64,000 nt of DNA from NCBI GenBank assembly GCA_003255025.1, contig QANY01011400.1:806001-870000 (forward strand). The letters run 5' to 3'. Origin of the DNA: Datisca glomerata (taxonomy: Eukaryota; Streptophyta; Magnoliopsida; Cucurbitales; Datiscaceae). The position numbers and the translations under genes were made by a program. Below the pieces are notes generated by a model. It had not been told where the DNA came from and ran no database searches. It was given only the letters and a program-made list of their open reading frames with translations. Below, piece after piece: positions 33,801-46,452 of this stretch (its first letter is position 1; every line of letters begins with the position of its first letter).

Positions 33801-36445
33801 TTGTCAGAATTGGGAGGTTTATTAGGATCAAGAGCATAAATTGCATTTTTAACTTCATCAACATCAGGGAGGACAATAAGACGATTATTATCCTCAGCAG
33901 AAACTAAAGAGGGAATGATATCGTCAATAATTGAACCATCACAGTGAAGGTTTAAATTCAGATTAGAGAATAAATCAGTATAGTAACTTACAATGTGGAT
34001 TTTAATCACGGAAGTGTATGAACTAATCTGACCATCTATATTAAGAGAATCAATAGGTTTCTGAGATTTGTGAAATTCCAACGATGTGTGATAGAAAGCA
34101 GTATTACGATCACCATTCTACAACCATTTAACCTGACAACGATCTTTAAGCAAAGGATCATGCTTGATCAAAAGGGTGTTAAGAGTAGTATGATCCTCCA
34201 CTTCTTCATCAAAAAGAGACTCAGAAAAATCATCAGTAGAAATTAGATTTTGAATATGTTGAAGATTAGAGGAAGCCTCTTTAAGCAAAGAATCCATATC
34301 ACCAAAAACACGAAAATTCTAGTCTTTTAAAGCCCATTTAAAAGTTTATAAGTTTTTCATGAAGTGAAACATAGGATGAGTAGGGGAGCACGGAACCCAA
34401 AATGCCGCACCAATTTGATAAATAAGGGGTGAGCAAGCCACATGGATTTAAACCTAAAAGGATGAGGGCCAGAAGAAACTAAAGGGTTCCGAGATAAAAT
34501 GAGAGGATTGTGATCAGAATGATGTCTGGGAAGAGCAGTGCACGTCATAGAATCCCAAAAGTCCAAACACGTAGAGGAGTAAAAAGCTCTATCTAAATGA
34601 CACTCAACGAAAGAGCCACGTTTCCAACTAGCTCAAGAGAAAAAAGAATCATGAGTGCCAATATCCAACAATTCATAAGAGTTCAATGGCATTACGAAAT
34701 TCATTACAATAAATCTGTTGAGGAGGAGGATTGGTTTTCTCATGAGCTCCCATAATAGCATTAAAGTCACCAACAACAAAGCACGAAAGGATAGTGGAAG
34801 AGTAAGACTAAAAAAAGGCCTTCTAAAGGAAATGTCTGCGAGCATAAAGAATGTGAGCATAAACAAAAATAGCAGAGTGAGGAGCACCGTTAGTTATAAA
34901 ATTCAAAGACACATGTTGAGCATCGTTGGAGGTAATTTGAACATTATCGATGACATCAAAGGAAAAAGTCCAAATAGATGGTAAAGAAGAACCCGTGTTA
35001 TTAAAAGCAACGTGGTGAAGTCTAAGAGATTTCTAGTATGAATCAGCAATAGTAGAGAAAGCTACCATAGGTTTAGCAAGATAAACAAAATACAGACGAT
35101 AGTCAGAGCATAGGCGATATAAGGTGCGTTGAGTATCACTGTTTGTAATGTCTCTACAATTTCGGTAAATTACTTTCGTTTAGATTGAGGTTGAGCAGCC
35201 CTAGTAATGGGCCAAGATCCAGGGCGGGCTGAAGTATTTCCTTTTCTTCCACAACCACATCCTTTATAAACAAGCCACCCTATCATATCAGGTTCAGTAA
35301 TGGAGCTATCTTTTGCAATGGCAATAAGATCCTCTTGTGCCATGTTTTTTCGGGAGTTATCTTTAACCAATTGATTGATAGCATCAATATGACTAATATG
35401 ATTATTTTCAATTTCAAATAGAGGTAGGTTGACAGGAGGGTCATTCAGTATCTGCAAGTCAGTAGTAGCAATCAGACCATCTGGAGATGTAGTAGAGGAA
35501 TTCTTCTAAACTTCAGTGGTATTTCTATCAAAGTTCTCATCCTCAAGCGAGGTCATAGAAGAATGAAAACTTGGTCCAAATCTATGGGATCTTCATTGAT
35601 AATCGAGGACATGTATCATCGTGTTCCAATGATCATTGTTCTTTGCTTGATAATTACGAGTTATTGACCGACCTCTAGAATGAGGACGAGAATTATCCTT
35701 GTCTTTAGGTCTGAGAGAGCGACAATAAGCAGTTTTTGTCTAAGAGAAGAGCAAACATTGCAAAAAGAAAGCATATTCTTGTATTCAAAGTACATATAGA
35801 ATCTCACGTCGTCATTTTCAATAAGAAGAGATTCTGGTGGAGTTTTTGAGAGGTCCACATCAATCAAAACCCATGCAAAGTGTCTGAAGTCCTCTAGAAT
35901 CATCGATGATCAAACTTTAACGGGACGTCGATTGTACTTGCAATGTCCGTTAATATTTGAGGATGCTAGTAATCCACCTAGTTCATGAATATCAACCTAA
36001 AGCTGCGCATTTATGGACTTTTGTTTCCAGGGATTGAATCTCGGTGTACAGGCTTGCAATCGTAGAGTACCAGGTTTCAAAGAGATCAACCCTCGACTCC
36101 AAACTAATTTTTTGTCTTTTTCAGAGTGAAGAAGAATTTGGAAGAATCCTCTTCCTAAGGAGATGAGACGACATTGAAAGAGTTGCCAAATACCTTGAGG
36201 TTTTGAGCGAAGATCAGTGAGATGCCAAGGCTTATCTCTTTTGGCTAGAACAACGCGGCTAACCAGAAAGTATTGTCATAGTTGCAGGAGCTCTTTATAG
36301 GCTTTCTTGTTAACATGAATCAAAAAGCTGCCAGTCCTTGATATCGGAGATGAAGGATGTCCTGGAATGATCACAGAACCTACAACAACAACGTAACTTT
36401 TGGTAGGAGCAGAGTCCGAGCATTGCTGGTGTTGCTGATTTAAAG
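30850..36445 (-). mobile_element. LINE (L1-type), near full length but degenerate, minus copy
   Basis: Reading from 36445 down, ORF1 comes first. It has DUF4283-like text (RVVLAKRDKPWHLTDLRSK, GIWQLFQ at about 36270-36170) and a zinc-knuckle region (HFAWVLIDVDLSKTPPESLL, SFCNVC at about 35890-35740). ORF2 follows with an endonuclease (about 35110-34350), LKDRCQVKWL (about 34150), an RT with RPIVLENFIYKVITKIVSER and HFGFIQGRHIENCI (33642-33480), the catalytic LYADDVLLF (about 33125-33097) and GHVYLVNSVIHSM. RNase H is at 31580-31310 (WIKVNTDGATLGCPGHAGCG). The 3' end matches the plus copy at ACTAGCAGCTAGAC. Stops and frameshifts are spread throughout. No target duplication was identified. Confidence 0.88.
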
Positions 36446-39215
36446 ATGATGAAGAAGTTGAGACTCATACTACTCTTGACTCCCTTTTGATTAGACATGA
36501 ACTTTTACTTAAAGATCGTTGTCAGGTTATATAGTTGCAGAATAAGGATCATAATACTGCTTTTTATCACACGTTGTTGAAATTTCACAAATCTCATAAT
36601 CCCATTGCTTTGCCTAACATAGATAATCATATTCCTGCAGTCACTTCCATAATTAAAAACCACGTTATTAATTACTAAATTGATCTTTTCTCAAAACCAA
36701 ATTTTCCTCTTCCCATGATTTTTTTAATAATTGACGATATCATTCCTTCCTTAGTTTCTGCTGAGGAAAATAATTGTCTTACTGCCATTCCAAATGCTGA
36801 TGAAGTTAAAAATGTGGTTTATGCTCTTGATCCTAATAGTGTTCTAGGTCCTAACGGTTTTACTGGCTCTTTTTTTGTTTCATGTTTGCTGGGACATTGT
36901 TGGTAATGACATGGTTAAAGCAATTTAATTCCTTTTCAGATCCGGTCATATTATGCTTGGCTTAAACTCAAATTGTATGGTTTTGGTACCAAAAGTTCCT
37001 GATGCCTCGAGGATTGATCAATTTCACCCAATTATTCTCAGAAACTTCATTTACAAAGTTATTAGAAAGATTACATCTGAGAGACTTGCCATTGTATCTG
37101 GTAGAATTCCAAATCAACTCAGTTTTATTCAAGGTCGTCATATTGAATACATTGTGGCCGTTTTCGATTGTGTCAAAAATTTCAACAAAAAGTGTTATGG
37201 CGGAAACATCACTATGAAAATTGACATCAGGACAACTTTTGATTCTATGCGATGGTCTTTCATTATTTAGGTTCTTTTTACCTTTGGTTTCTCTAACAAC
37301 TTTTGCTCTTAGATTTCAAATATCTTCCCTTGTGCTCGTATTTCAATTCTGATTAATGGTAGCCCTGAGGCTATTTCAGTTGTTCAAGAAGTGTTCATCA
37401 AAGAGATCCTTTATCTCCTCTTCTCTTTGGTATTTCTGAAGATTTTCTTAACTGTTACTTACTTCATATGACAAATAATGGAGACCTCCAACCCATCTCA
37501 TATCCAAGGGGAATTGTTTCTCCTATACAACTGTTATATACTGATGATGTCCTTTTTTTATAAAGGTACTAGGACCAATATTTAAAAAGTTGATGATGCT
37601 TTCATTCTTTATTGTAATCTTTCAGGTCAAGGGGTTAATTGGGAGAAGTTTATCATTTATTTTGGTCAGGTTATCTCTCAAACAAGATAATAATCTCTTT
37701 TATCTTTAATTGACATGCCTAGGGGCTCTGTTCCATTTATTTGGGTGTTACTATTTTTGTTGGTTCTCTTAAAGTCTCTCACCTTCTGAGTATTGCGGAT
37801 CGTATTATGGCCATGGTGTATTCTTGGATGTATCCAGTTGTGGCACAACTCATTTTGACTAGTGTGATGGCTGTAGATATTTTGAACATTCTAGTTTGGA
37901 TGCCCTCTGCCTTGGGCAACATTACTACTAAGCATGTTTATCTTCATTTTACTGATCTCCTAGAAAAATCTTTCTGGGTTGCTCATATTTGGTCTTCATA
38001 TATCCTTCCCTCTCGTTGAACAGTAACTTGGCAGGCTCTTCTTAATAGGTCACCTACTATGGATCTCCTTCAGGCCAGAGGGATCACATTAGCACCACAT
38101 TGTCCTTATACTTCTACAATTTAGGCTAGCCTTTCGATTAAATCCTAGAGATAGTTGGATATTTCTTCATATTTTAATAACTTTTTTAGAAAGACCAATT
38201 CTGTCTCTATAAGTCATTAACTTTTAACACTTGGAAGGCTGATATTGTGGCGGGTGTCTCTATCATTTGGCATGTCCGTAATAGATCTATATTTGATAAT
38301 TTAATTTTGATTGATAGATCTTTATCTTTTGTTTGGACTCTTATTCGTGATGCTAATAGATTGTAAAGATGTAGTATGCACAACTCCATCATTGATCTTA
38401 TTGTTCTTCATTCTCTTGGTGTTAAAGGAATTCCTCCAAAGGCTTCAAAAATTATTCCTATTCACTGGCTTCCACCAACTCCGGGTTGGATCAATGTGAA
38501 TATTGATGGTGCGGATCTTGAATGTCCGGGTTATGCTGGTTGTGGTGAATATCATGGGTTTAAAGGTGGTTTCATCTTCCTTTTAGTTTTGATAGTTGCT
38601 TTTGAGGCTGGCTATGTACTGTTATTCAGGTAATAAATTATGCTTATCAGGAAAACTAGACTTCTCTTTGGTTGGAGAGCAACTCGACATACGTTATTTC
38701 TCTCTTTATCTTTCATTCACTTGAGGTTGCTTGGTATTTTAAGGGTACTTGGTCTTAATGTTTGCATCTTATTTCACGTATGAATTTTCATATTTTTCAT
38801 ATCTTCTGAGAATGTAACCGAGTTTCATATCTTGTTATCACAACTGATGATCCCATATGATATTCCGAGCTTCATGCTTCTTATCAGCAGTCATATATTG
38901 ACGATTTGGTGGATCAATGTACTTGTAGGTTTAAATAGTATTATGGGTGACACTCTTTTTCTTTTTCAGAGTTTTCCCCAGTTTTTACCAGACAAGAATT
39001 TTTAACGAGGCTAGCCAAATGGGGTTTTACATTTTGTTCATTCTCTTTATATTGCATTATGTTGATATTTATTTATCATTTTATTAGTTGAGTCACCGTC
39101 TATGGTGTTCCTTCTCATTCTGAACTCTTGTTTGTTTCTTTTTCTTTATTTCTTATATAATAAAATTTGTATTGTTGCTAGTCTTTTTAGTAGCTAGTCG
39201 TCTTTTTCTAAAAAT
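36446..39215 (+). mobile_element. LINE plus copy, 5'-truncated, head-to-head with the minus copy
   Basis: From about 36446 the plus strand matches the inner part of the minus LINE (around 34210 downward): DEEVETHTTL, LKDRCQVI, IIDDIIPSLVSAEENNCLTA and DEVKNVVYALDPN. RT follows (IILRNFIYKVIRKITSERLA, FIQGRHIEY), then NGDLQPISYPRGIVSPIQLL, YTDDVLFF (about 37537-37565), and RNase H WINVNIDGADLECPGYAGCG (about 38490-38550). The catalytic motif is YTDD instead of YADD. The 3' end is near CTAGTCGTC at about 39200. It lacks ORF1 and the endonuclease, as expected for a 5'-truncated LINE insertion. Confidence 0.85.
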
Positions 39216-39229
39216 ATTTTCAAATCAAG

Positions 39230-42200
39230 TAGTGAATGTAATGATGATGATATAAAAATTCTTTAAATGTTAAGGCTGTGAATATTTTATTTTGTGTGCT
39301 TGGTAAAAATGAATTTGATAGAATTTCTACATCTAAATCTGCTAAATCTATATGGCACGTGTTAGAAGTCACACGCGAAGACACAAATCAAGTTAAAGAA
39401 TAAAAAATAGCATGTTTGTTCATCGTTATGAATTACTTAAATAAAGCATGATGAATCCCTGCGACATGATTACTCATTTCACAAATATTATAAATGGCTT
39501 GAAATCTCTTGGTAAGACTTATTCTAATGTAAAAATGGTGAGAAATATTCTTAGGTATCTACCAAAGAATTGGGAGGCCAAGGTGACCATCATCTAAGAA
39601 ATCAAAGATCTCAACATACTTTCATTTGATGAACTTACTGACTCATTGATGAAGCATGAAATGAGGCTAAATGAAAACAACGAAGAAGAGACATCAAAGA
39701 AGAAGAGCATCACACTAAAATCAACACTTGAACAATCTGATAATGAGACAGATGACTATGAGTCTATGGCGAGGAAGATGACATAGCTATACTCACTAGA
39801 CGATTCAAGAAATTCTCAAATCGAAGGGAAAATGCTCCAAGAAAGGATGACCAGAAGATATCTCGAGACACGCTCACGTGCTATGCATGCAAAAAACCTA
39901 GGCACATCAAAGTTGATTGTAAAAATCTAAGTAATTCCCCAAGTAAAACTTAAAAGAAGAGCATTCAAGGTAACTTAGGATGAGACTGTTGATAGCGACC
40001 CTGACGGTGAAGAAGAGGAAGTTGCAAACATGTGTTTCATGGCACTAGAAGATGGGGTAAGTTTTTCTAAACTAACTTTAAATGATAAACCTAGTTACAG
40101 AGAACTTGAAAATTCCCTAGAAGAAGAGCTTTATAGTGACTTTGAAAAACTTAGCTGAAAGAACAAAATTATGAAAAAATGGTTTTTCAAAACTTCAATA
40201 AGAAATTGAGTCTTTGAAATATGAGAATTTGAAAATTAAAGCAACCTTACATGTTTTGCATCGAGATGTTGTTTAAAGCCAAAATAGAGAAAGGATTTAA
40301 ATTCAACCCTTTTAAAGTATACAAATGGAAGAAATAATCTTAAGAACCTTCTTAGTAATTAAAGGAATGCTTCCGATAAAAGGGGATTAGAATATCAACC
40401 TTTTCAAAAACAAAAATATCACAAATATTTTTGTAAAGCTAACACATTATCCTCCCATTATTTGTCACTATTGTAGGGTTAAAGGTCACAAAGGTTATTC
40501 ATGCTATCATAAAAGAAAGCTATGTTCCATGAAAGAAATGAATGGACGCTCTACAATATTTACCCTCAAATATAACTTTTGAATTTTTATGTTATAGGTA
40601 CCAGTGAAGAAGAAAGATAAATTATTTCTTGATAGTGGATGCTCAAGACAGATTATGGGTGATGGATTAAAATTCGCTCAAATTTGTCGAAAGAAATGAC
40701 ATGTCATCTTTGAAGATGACAAGGAAGGAAAATCATTTGTATTAGCCTCGTAAGTAATGCTCCTTCCACACTATAGATAAATTCTACTTATTAGATGGTC
40801 TAGTACATAATCTACTTAGTGTAAGTCAGCTTTGTGATAAAAACTATAGAGTAATTTTTGAAAAAGATTTTTGTCTGATCATAGATAAAGCCTCAAACAA
40901 AATTCTATTTATTGGACAAATGGACCAAAATGTCTACACTATTAATCTAAGTGATTTCTAAAATCATAATGAAAAAATATTTTCTTGTTTTTAAAAATGA
41001 TAGTTGGCTAATGGCTCTATACAAAACAATCAAAAAAGGATTTAGTAAAATGTCTTCTAAAAATAAATTTGATGAAAGATAAAATTTGAATTGCATGCTA
41101 AATGGTAAACAAGTTAAGAGCTCTTTCAAATCAACACATATAGTGTCAACCACTAGACCATTACAATTACTACACATGTAGCTATTTGGCCCTTAAAAAG
41201 GTGTTAGCCTTGGGAGCAAAAAAGAAACATGAATGATTTACAATCATGTGTCGAAAAAATCCCAGACATTATTCATACATTAATGAAAGTAAAAAAGAAA
41301 CATGAATGATTTTTCAACATATACTTGAGTTTTATTTTTTTGAAAAAAATTATGAAACTTTTAAAGCATTTTTTAAGTTTTGCAAACTAGTTTAAAATGA
41401 AAAGGTTTTACAATTTTAAAAATAAGAAGTGATCATGGTAGAAAATTTGAAAATGGAAACTTTCGAAATTTATGTGATGAAAATGTTTATTCACTTTAGT
41501 ATTCTACTCCTAGAAGTCCACATGTACAAAATGGTATTGTTGAGAGGAAACATCGGTCCCTACAAGAAATGACAAGAACGCTGATAAATGAGAATAACTT
41601 ACCTAAATATTTTTTGGCCCAAGCCATTAATACATCTTGCTACATTTATTAATCGTGTTTTACTTAAACCTATTTTAAACAAAACCCCTTATGAACATTG
41701 GGATAATAAAATTCCTACTATTAGTTATTTCAAAGTTTTTGGTGTAAATGCTTTATTTTAAACAATAAAGACAACATTGGTAAGTTCGATCCTGAAACTG
41801 ACTTAGGAATCCTTTTAGGATATTCCACATCTAGTAAAGCATATAGAGTTTATAATAGAAAAATATTAGTTGTGGAAAAATCCATGCATGTTGTGTTTGA
41901 TGAATCTATGCTCTCTAACATCTTTTATGATTAATATGATGGAATTATAAAAAAGGTAGAAGAGGTTTATATCAATACTAATGAATGATCAAGTAACTCT
42001 CTCCAAGAAAATGTCAAAGTACAAGATCACAACCAACTTCCAAAAGAATTAAAGTTTATCAAAGATCATTCAAATTAACTCTTAGTGGGAGACATATCAA
42101 AAGAGGTAGAGACTCGCTCTACGCTTCATAGTATTGGTAACATTGATTTATTTCTCAACTTAAGCCTAAATCTTAGAGGTCGAAAATGATGAGTGTTGGA

Positions 42201-43584
42201 TAGTTGCTATGCAATAAGATCTTAATCAATTTGAAAGAAGTAATGTACGAGAACTTGTTCCCAGACCCTCTAATCACTCGATAATTGGTACTAAGTAGGT
42301 GTTTAGATATAAAGTAGATGAAAATGTTATTGTTACTAGAAATAAAGCTATATTAATGGACAAGGATACAATCAAGAATAATGTATAGATTATGATGAAA
42401 CTTTCACTCTCGTTGTTAGAATTGAGTCAATAACAATGCTATTAGTCTTTGCATGTTTCAAAATTTTTTACTTTATATAAAATGAAAATGGATACATTAT
42501 GAAGGAAGTTTATGTAGAACAACCTCTTGGTTTTCAAAGTTTGAATTTTCAAATCACGTATATAAACTTAAGAATCTCTCTATAGACTAAAACAAGCTCC
42601 TATAGAGCTTAGTACGAAAGGCTAAGTAAATTTAATTTATGATAGATTTAACATAGGCAATATAGATAATACAATCTTCATAAAATCAAAAGGCAATGAT
42701 GTTTAAATTGTCTAAATATATATAGATGATATAATTTTTTATGCCACTAACAAATCTTGGTGAAAGAGTTTTGCAAACTCTATGGGCAAGGAGTTTGAAG
42801 TGAGCATGATTGGAGAATCGAACTTCTTCTTTGGACTACAAATCAAGCAAATGAAGGATGAGATCTTCATCAATAAAAAAATACATCAAGAATTTGCTCA
42901 AGAAATTTTGTATAGAAAATGTGAAGGCTAGTAACACTCCCATGAGTACCACTACAAAGCTAGACGAGGATGAGAAATGTAAAAACGTTGATGTAAAGAA
43001 ATATCAAGTTATAGTTAGATCTCTACTTTATTTAAATGCCAGTAGACCAGATATCATGTTTAGTGTATGCTTATATGCTTGTTTTTAAAATTGTCCGAAA
43101 GAGACACATTTACAAGTTATTAAGAGAATTTTTAAATATTTACATGGAATGACCTTTGGTATCCAAAATGTGATAATCATGATTTAATTAGGTATTCTGA
43201 TCCGAATTTTGCTTCGAGCTTAATCCATAAAAAAAGTACGAGTAGTACATGTCAATTTTTATGACACTCACTTGTTTCTTAGTTTAGCAAAAAGTAAAAA
43301 TCAGTAGCACTATCAATAGCCAAAGCCGAATATATTTATGTCGATAGTTGTTGTGCTCAAATTTTATGGACACTACAAAAGAACTTGCGGATATTTTCAC
43401 AAAACCATTAAATGTTGAAAGCTTTTATAAATATAGACTTACCTTGGGTATTTTAGATATTATAGTTAATTATTTTTGTACTTATCTTGATAGATAAGCA
43501 TATATTTAATGAGAGTAAATTAAACTTATTTGATTAAATATCATTTGTTTATCAATGGTTTGTCATCATAAAAAAGGAGGAGAT
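39230..43584 (+). mobile_element. Ty1/copia element 3, heavily mutated, 5'-truncated
   Basis: Gag remnants resemble the UBN2 type (NGLKSLGKTYSNVKMVRNIL, LPKNWEAKVTII, FDELTDSLMKHEMRL at about 39480-39670). Zinc-knuckle text follows (CYACKKPRHIKVDC at about 39880; CHYCRVKGHKGYSC at about 40460). Next are the protease LFLDSGCSRQIMGD (about 40620), integrase (SDHGRKFEN, NGIVERKHRSLQEMTRTLIN at about 41430-41590), RT (IYIDDIIFYATN at about 42720) and the RNase H beginning (SNTPMSTTTKLDEDE, LLYLNASRPDIMFSVCLYA at 42930-43085). The gag start and 5' LTR are absent and the left end abuts the LINE. Many stops are present, so this is an old insertion. Confidence 0.85.
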
Positions 43585-44869
43585 TGTTAGCCCTATATCT
43601 ATATGAGATAGCTTTAGATGATACCAAAATATTGAAGTTACTAACAAATTTAATCAAGTTTATAGAGACTATTGGAATTACTACAAAAACATGTAGATTG
43701 AAGATCATAAAAATATTTATTTTCATTAAGAGCTCACTAAACTTGAAGATTGAAGATCATAAAAATATTTTCATATAAGTTTTAGTATGAGGTTACTCAT
43801 TTTATTTGCTTTTAATAAGCTCAATTTATTTAGAGATACATATCTTCAAATTAACTCTCTATCCATAAAAGGTTTAACATAAAAAATCGTATCTATTCTT
43901 GCACAATAAACAAAATACATTAGATAGAGATAATGAGAAATCACAAAAAGACAAGTTTCATTCAAGTAGATAAAGAGAAAGTGAGTTTAGCCAAATAGTT
44001 TTTTGCTATATTGTGTTATTTTAGGTAGGAGCATTCTTTATATTTTTTGTCAATGATTTTTTTATCCTCCTTATTAAGGATAAAATTTCTTTATTGTGCC
44101 TAAATTAAAAAATTTTAAATTTCTTTCCTAAACCATAATCTCCCTCTCCTCTATAAATACACCACATTTCTCCTCATAAAATATAATTTATAGCCAAGAA
44201 ACTTGCTCCTAAAACTCTACCAAAACTCTCTTAAATCTCTTTTAATATTTCGAGCTTTATACTTACAAATTTATTGAGTGAGCAAAATAACTTTTTTGTG
44301 AGTTTAGATTGGAGATCCTACTCTTTTGAGAGAGTTATCGTAAGAGATCACTTAATCTCAAAACACATAGCCTTTTGAGGTTTCGTTGGCACTTATAAGT
44401 CATTTGAGTTTGTAAGGTTTGGTCTGCACCTTTAAGAATATTATGAATTTAAAAATCTTCAAGGGGCGGCTTGGAGGGTGGGCGTAAAGAAAATATTTTT
44501 CAAACTACGTAAAAATATCGTGTGTTTATCTCATTCTCCTTCTTCTCTTTTTATTTTTTGCTATTTATTTTTCGTACTTTAGTTTTGAATACTTATTTTC
44601 CGTAATTTATAAGCTCCGCACTTTAACGTTTCATAATTCATTTTATTTGCTTGCTTTATATTTCTGCATTTATATTATCGCAGACAATATTGATTTTAAC
44701 GTTTTTATCTAATACTTATTTATTTATCTTTTGAAGCATTAAACTTGTAGAATTTTAGAGATCATTCTTGGTTCATTTTTCATTTGAGTGCGAAAAGTTT
44801 TTAATTTGAACAATGATCACCTAATTCACCCCTTCTTGAGTTGCCATATCATTCAAACACATTTCAACA
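43585..44869 (+). repeat. Probable 3' LTR of copia element 3
   Basis: It starts TGTTAGCCC directly after the purine tract AAAAAAGGAGGAGAT (43570-43584) and is read to end near TTTCAACA. A promoter-like CTCTATAAATAC lies at about 44151, and CTAATTCACCCCTTCTTGAG near the end is typical of the 3' end of long copia LTRs. The right edge is inferred. Confidence 0.6.
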
Positions 44870-46452
44870 TATGAAAGTGTTTAACCACAAGTACTCCCAA
44901 ACTACTCACCCTAAAATTCTTGTCACTTTCTAAGTATTAGTAAATTTATCATAGAAACTAGGAAGTATAAAGAATCTTTACTTATTAATTAATTAATATA
45001 ATGCAAAAAGCTCTAGAACGCAAACAAAGTACTCCGTTTGTGGCATTTCCCGTTCAAGTCTTGGTTGGTCCACCTTCTTTGACTTTTTTATCTTCATCTT
45101 TGACACGGTAAAATCTATTGAAGTGAAGACAACCTTTTCTCATTAAATATTTTGCATTTGATTCAAAATGAGCTGATTGTGTTGCAATACTTTATTCATA
45201 TTCCCTATGACTTTGTATGGGATTTTGGATATAAGATTGTCTACACTTCATCTCGATTATGTTAGTTTGTTGTCTGATCATCGTTACCCATCGTAGTTTA
45301 TTTTTTATGAATGTTCTTTAAACTTATCATTTAGCGATCAACCATTTAATTGGCTATATCTATGAAAAACGAGATGAAAATTGCATGTTTTGGAGATGGA
45401 TTGAATGACCGTCAATCAATCGAGCTTGAAAACGTGGCTATTTCTTGTACGTTGATCTCTATCTTGCAGATGCTACTTCAATGGCCTTGGATTGATCGAG
45501 AGTGATGTCATCAATGGCTCTAGTTCATACGGTGTATACAAGCTTATATCCCACTTCTGGTTTCTTTTCCCACTAATTTTTTTACCATATCATCAAACTG
45601 ACAATTTTCTTCTGGATGAAAGTGCCACATTACTTGGAATTCGAATTTAGGTAACGAAATTGACTAGATTAAAAGTGCAAGGATAATATTTGACACTCAA
45701 ATATTGGATTACTGGATCATTTGGTACGTGAACCTAAGATAGTCAGGATAACTGAATTCATGACAATTGAATTGTTAACTGAATTAAGATTACTAATTCG
45801 ATATAAGTAAAATTTCATTAAAATAACATTAGAAGTAATTCAATTGTGGATTGTTTTACCTTAGTAATTCTTGATTGCTTCTCTTTTTAGAGGCAATTCA
45901 ATTACTTTCTCAGTAAGTAAATTAAAATTATCAACCAATTAAGATTGTTGCCAACATTAAAAGACTAATCCAAACAAAGAAGACAGTTCAATAACCAATA
46001 GAATTGCAGCCGTACCAACGAAACGCTCATATATGTACTTTTCCCAAATTACTAACCAGATTCTTTATATTTGTGGAGAAACATTCATATAGAGCTCATT
46101 TCACATGGTAAAGATGTTAGATGCACATTCAGATGGGGAATAAATACCACACAAGCGCTGTAAAATACTTGCAACTTAACTTCCACTTGGTTAATAAATT
46201 TAGCATAGAAGCAAGAAAGTATCAAAATCCCTAATTATTAATTAATACTATGAAATTGGCTATAGAAAGCGAGGATGTCATTGACCACATTTATCATCCA
46301 ATATAAGAAGGCACCACTTTGAATAGCTAGAAGGGGCTTCTTCTACAGAAATCAAGAGAGCAGCTGACAGGAACAAGCTCTTACAAAAGGGAGGAAAAAT
46401 CACAAGTGATGTAAATCATTACCCATAGCTGATCAAGAAATAGAAGCTCATC
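44870..46452. other. Spacer between copia 3 and MTHFR, with a possible MITE
   Basis: No gene is visible. Between about 45718 and 46022 the sequence begins TTTGGTACG and ends CGTACCAACG in inverted orientation, and it encloses about 300 bp rich in CAATTGAATTG-like text. This may be a MITE with short imperfect ends. The terminal 300 bp (46150-46452) would include the MTHFR 3' UTR. Confidence 0.4.
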
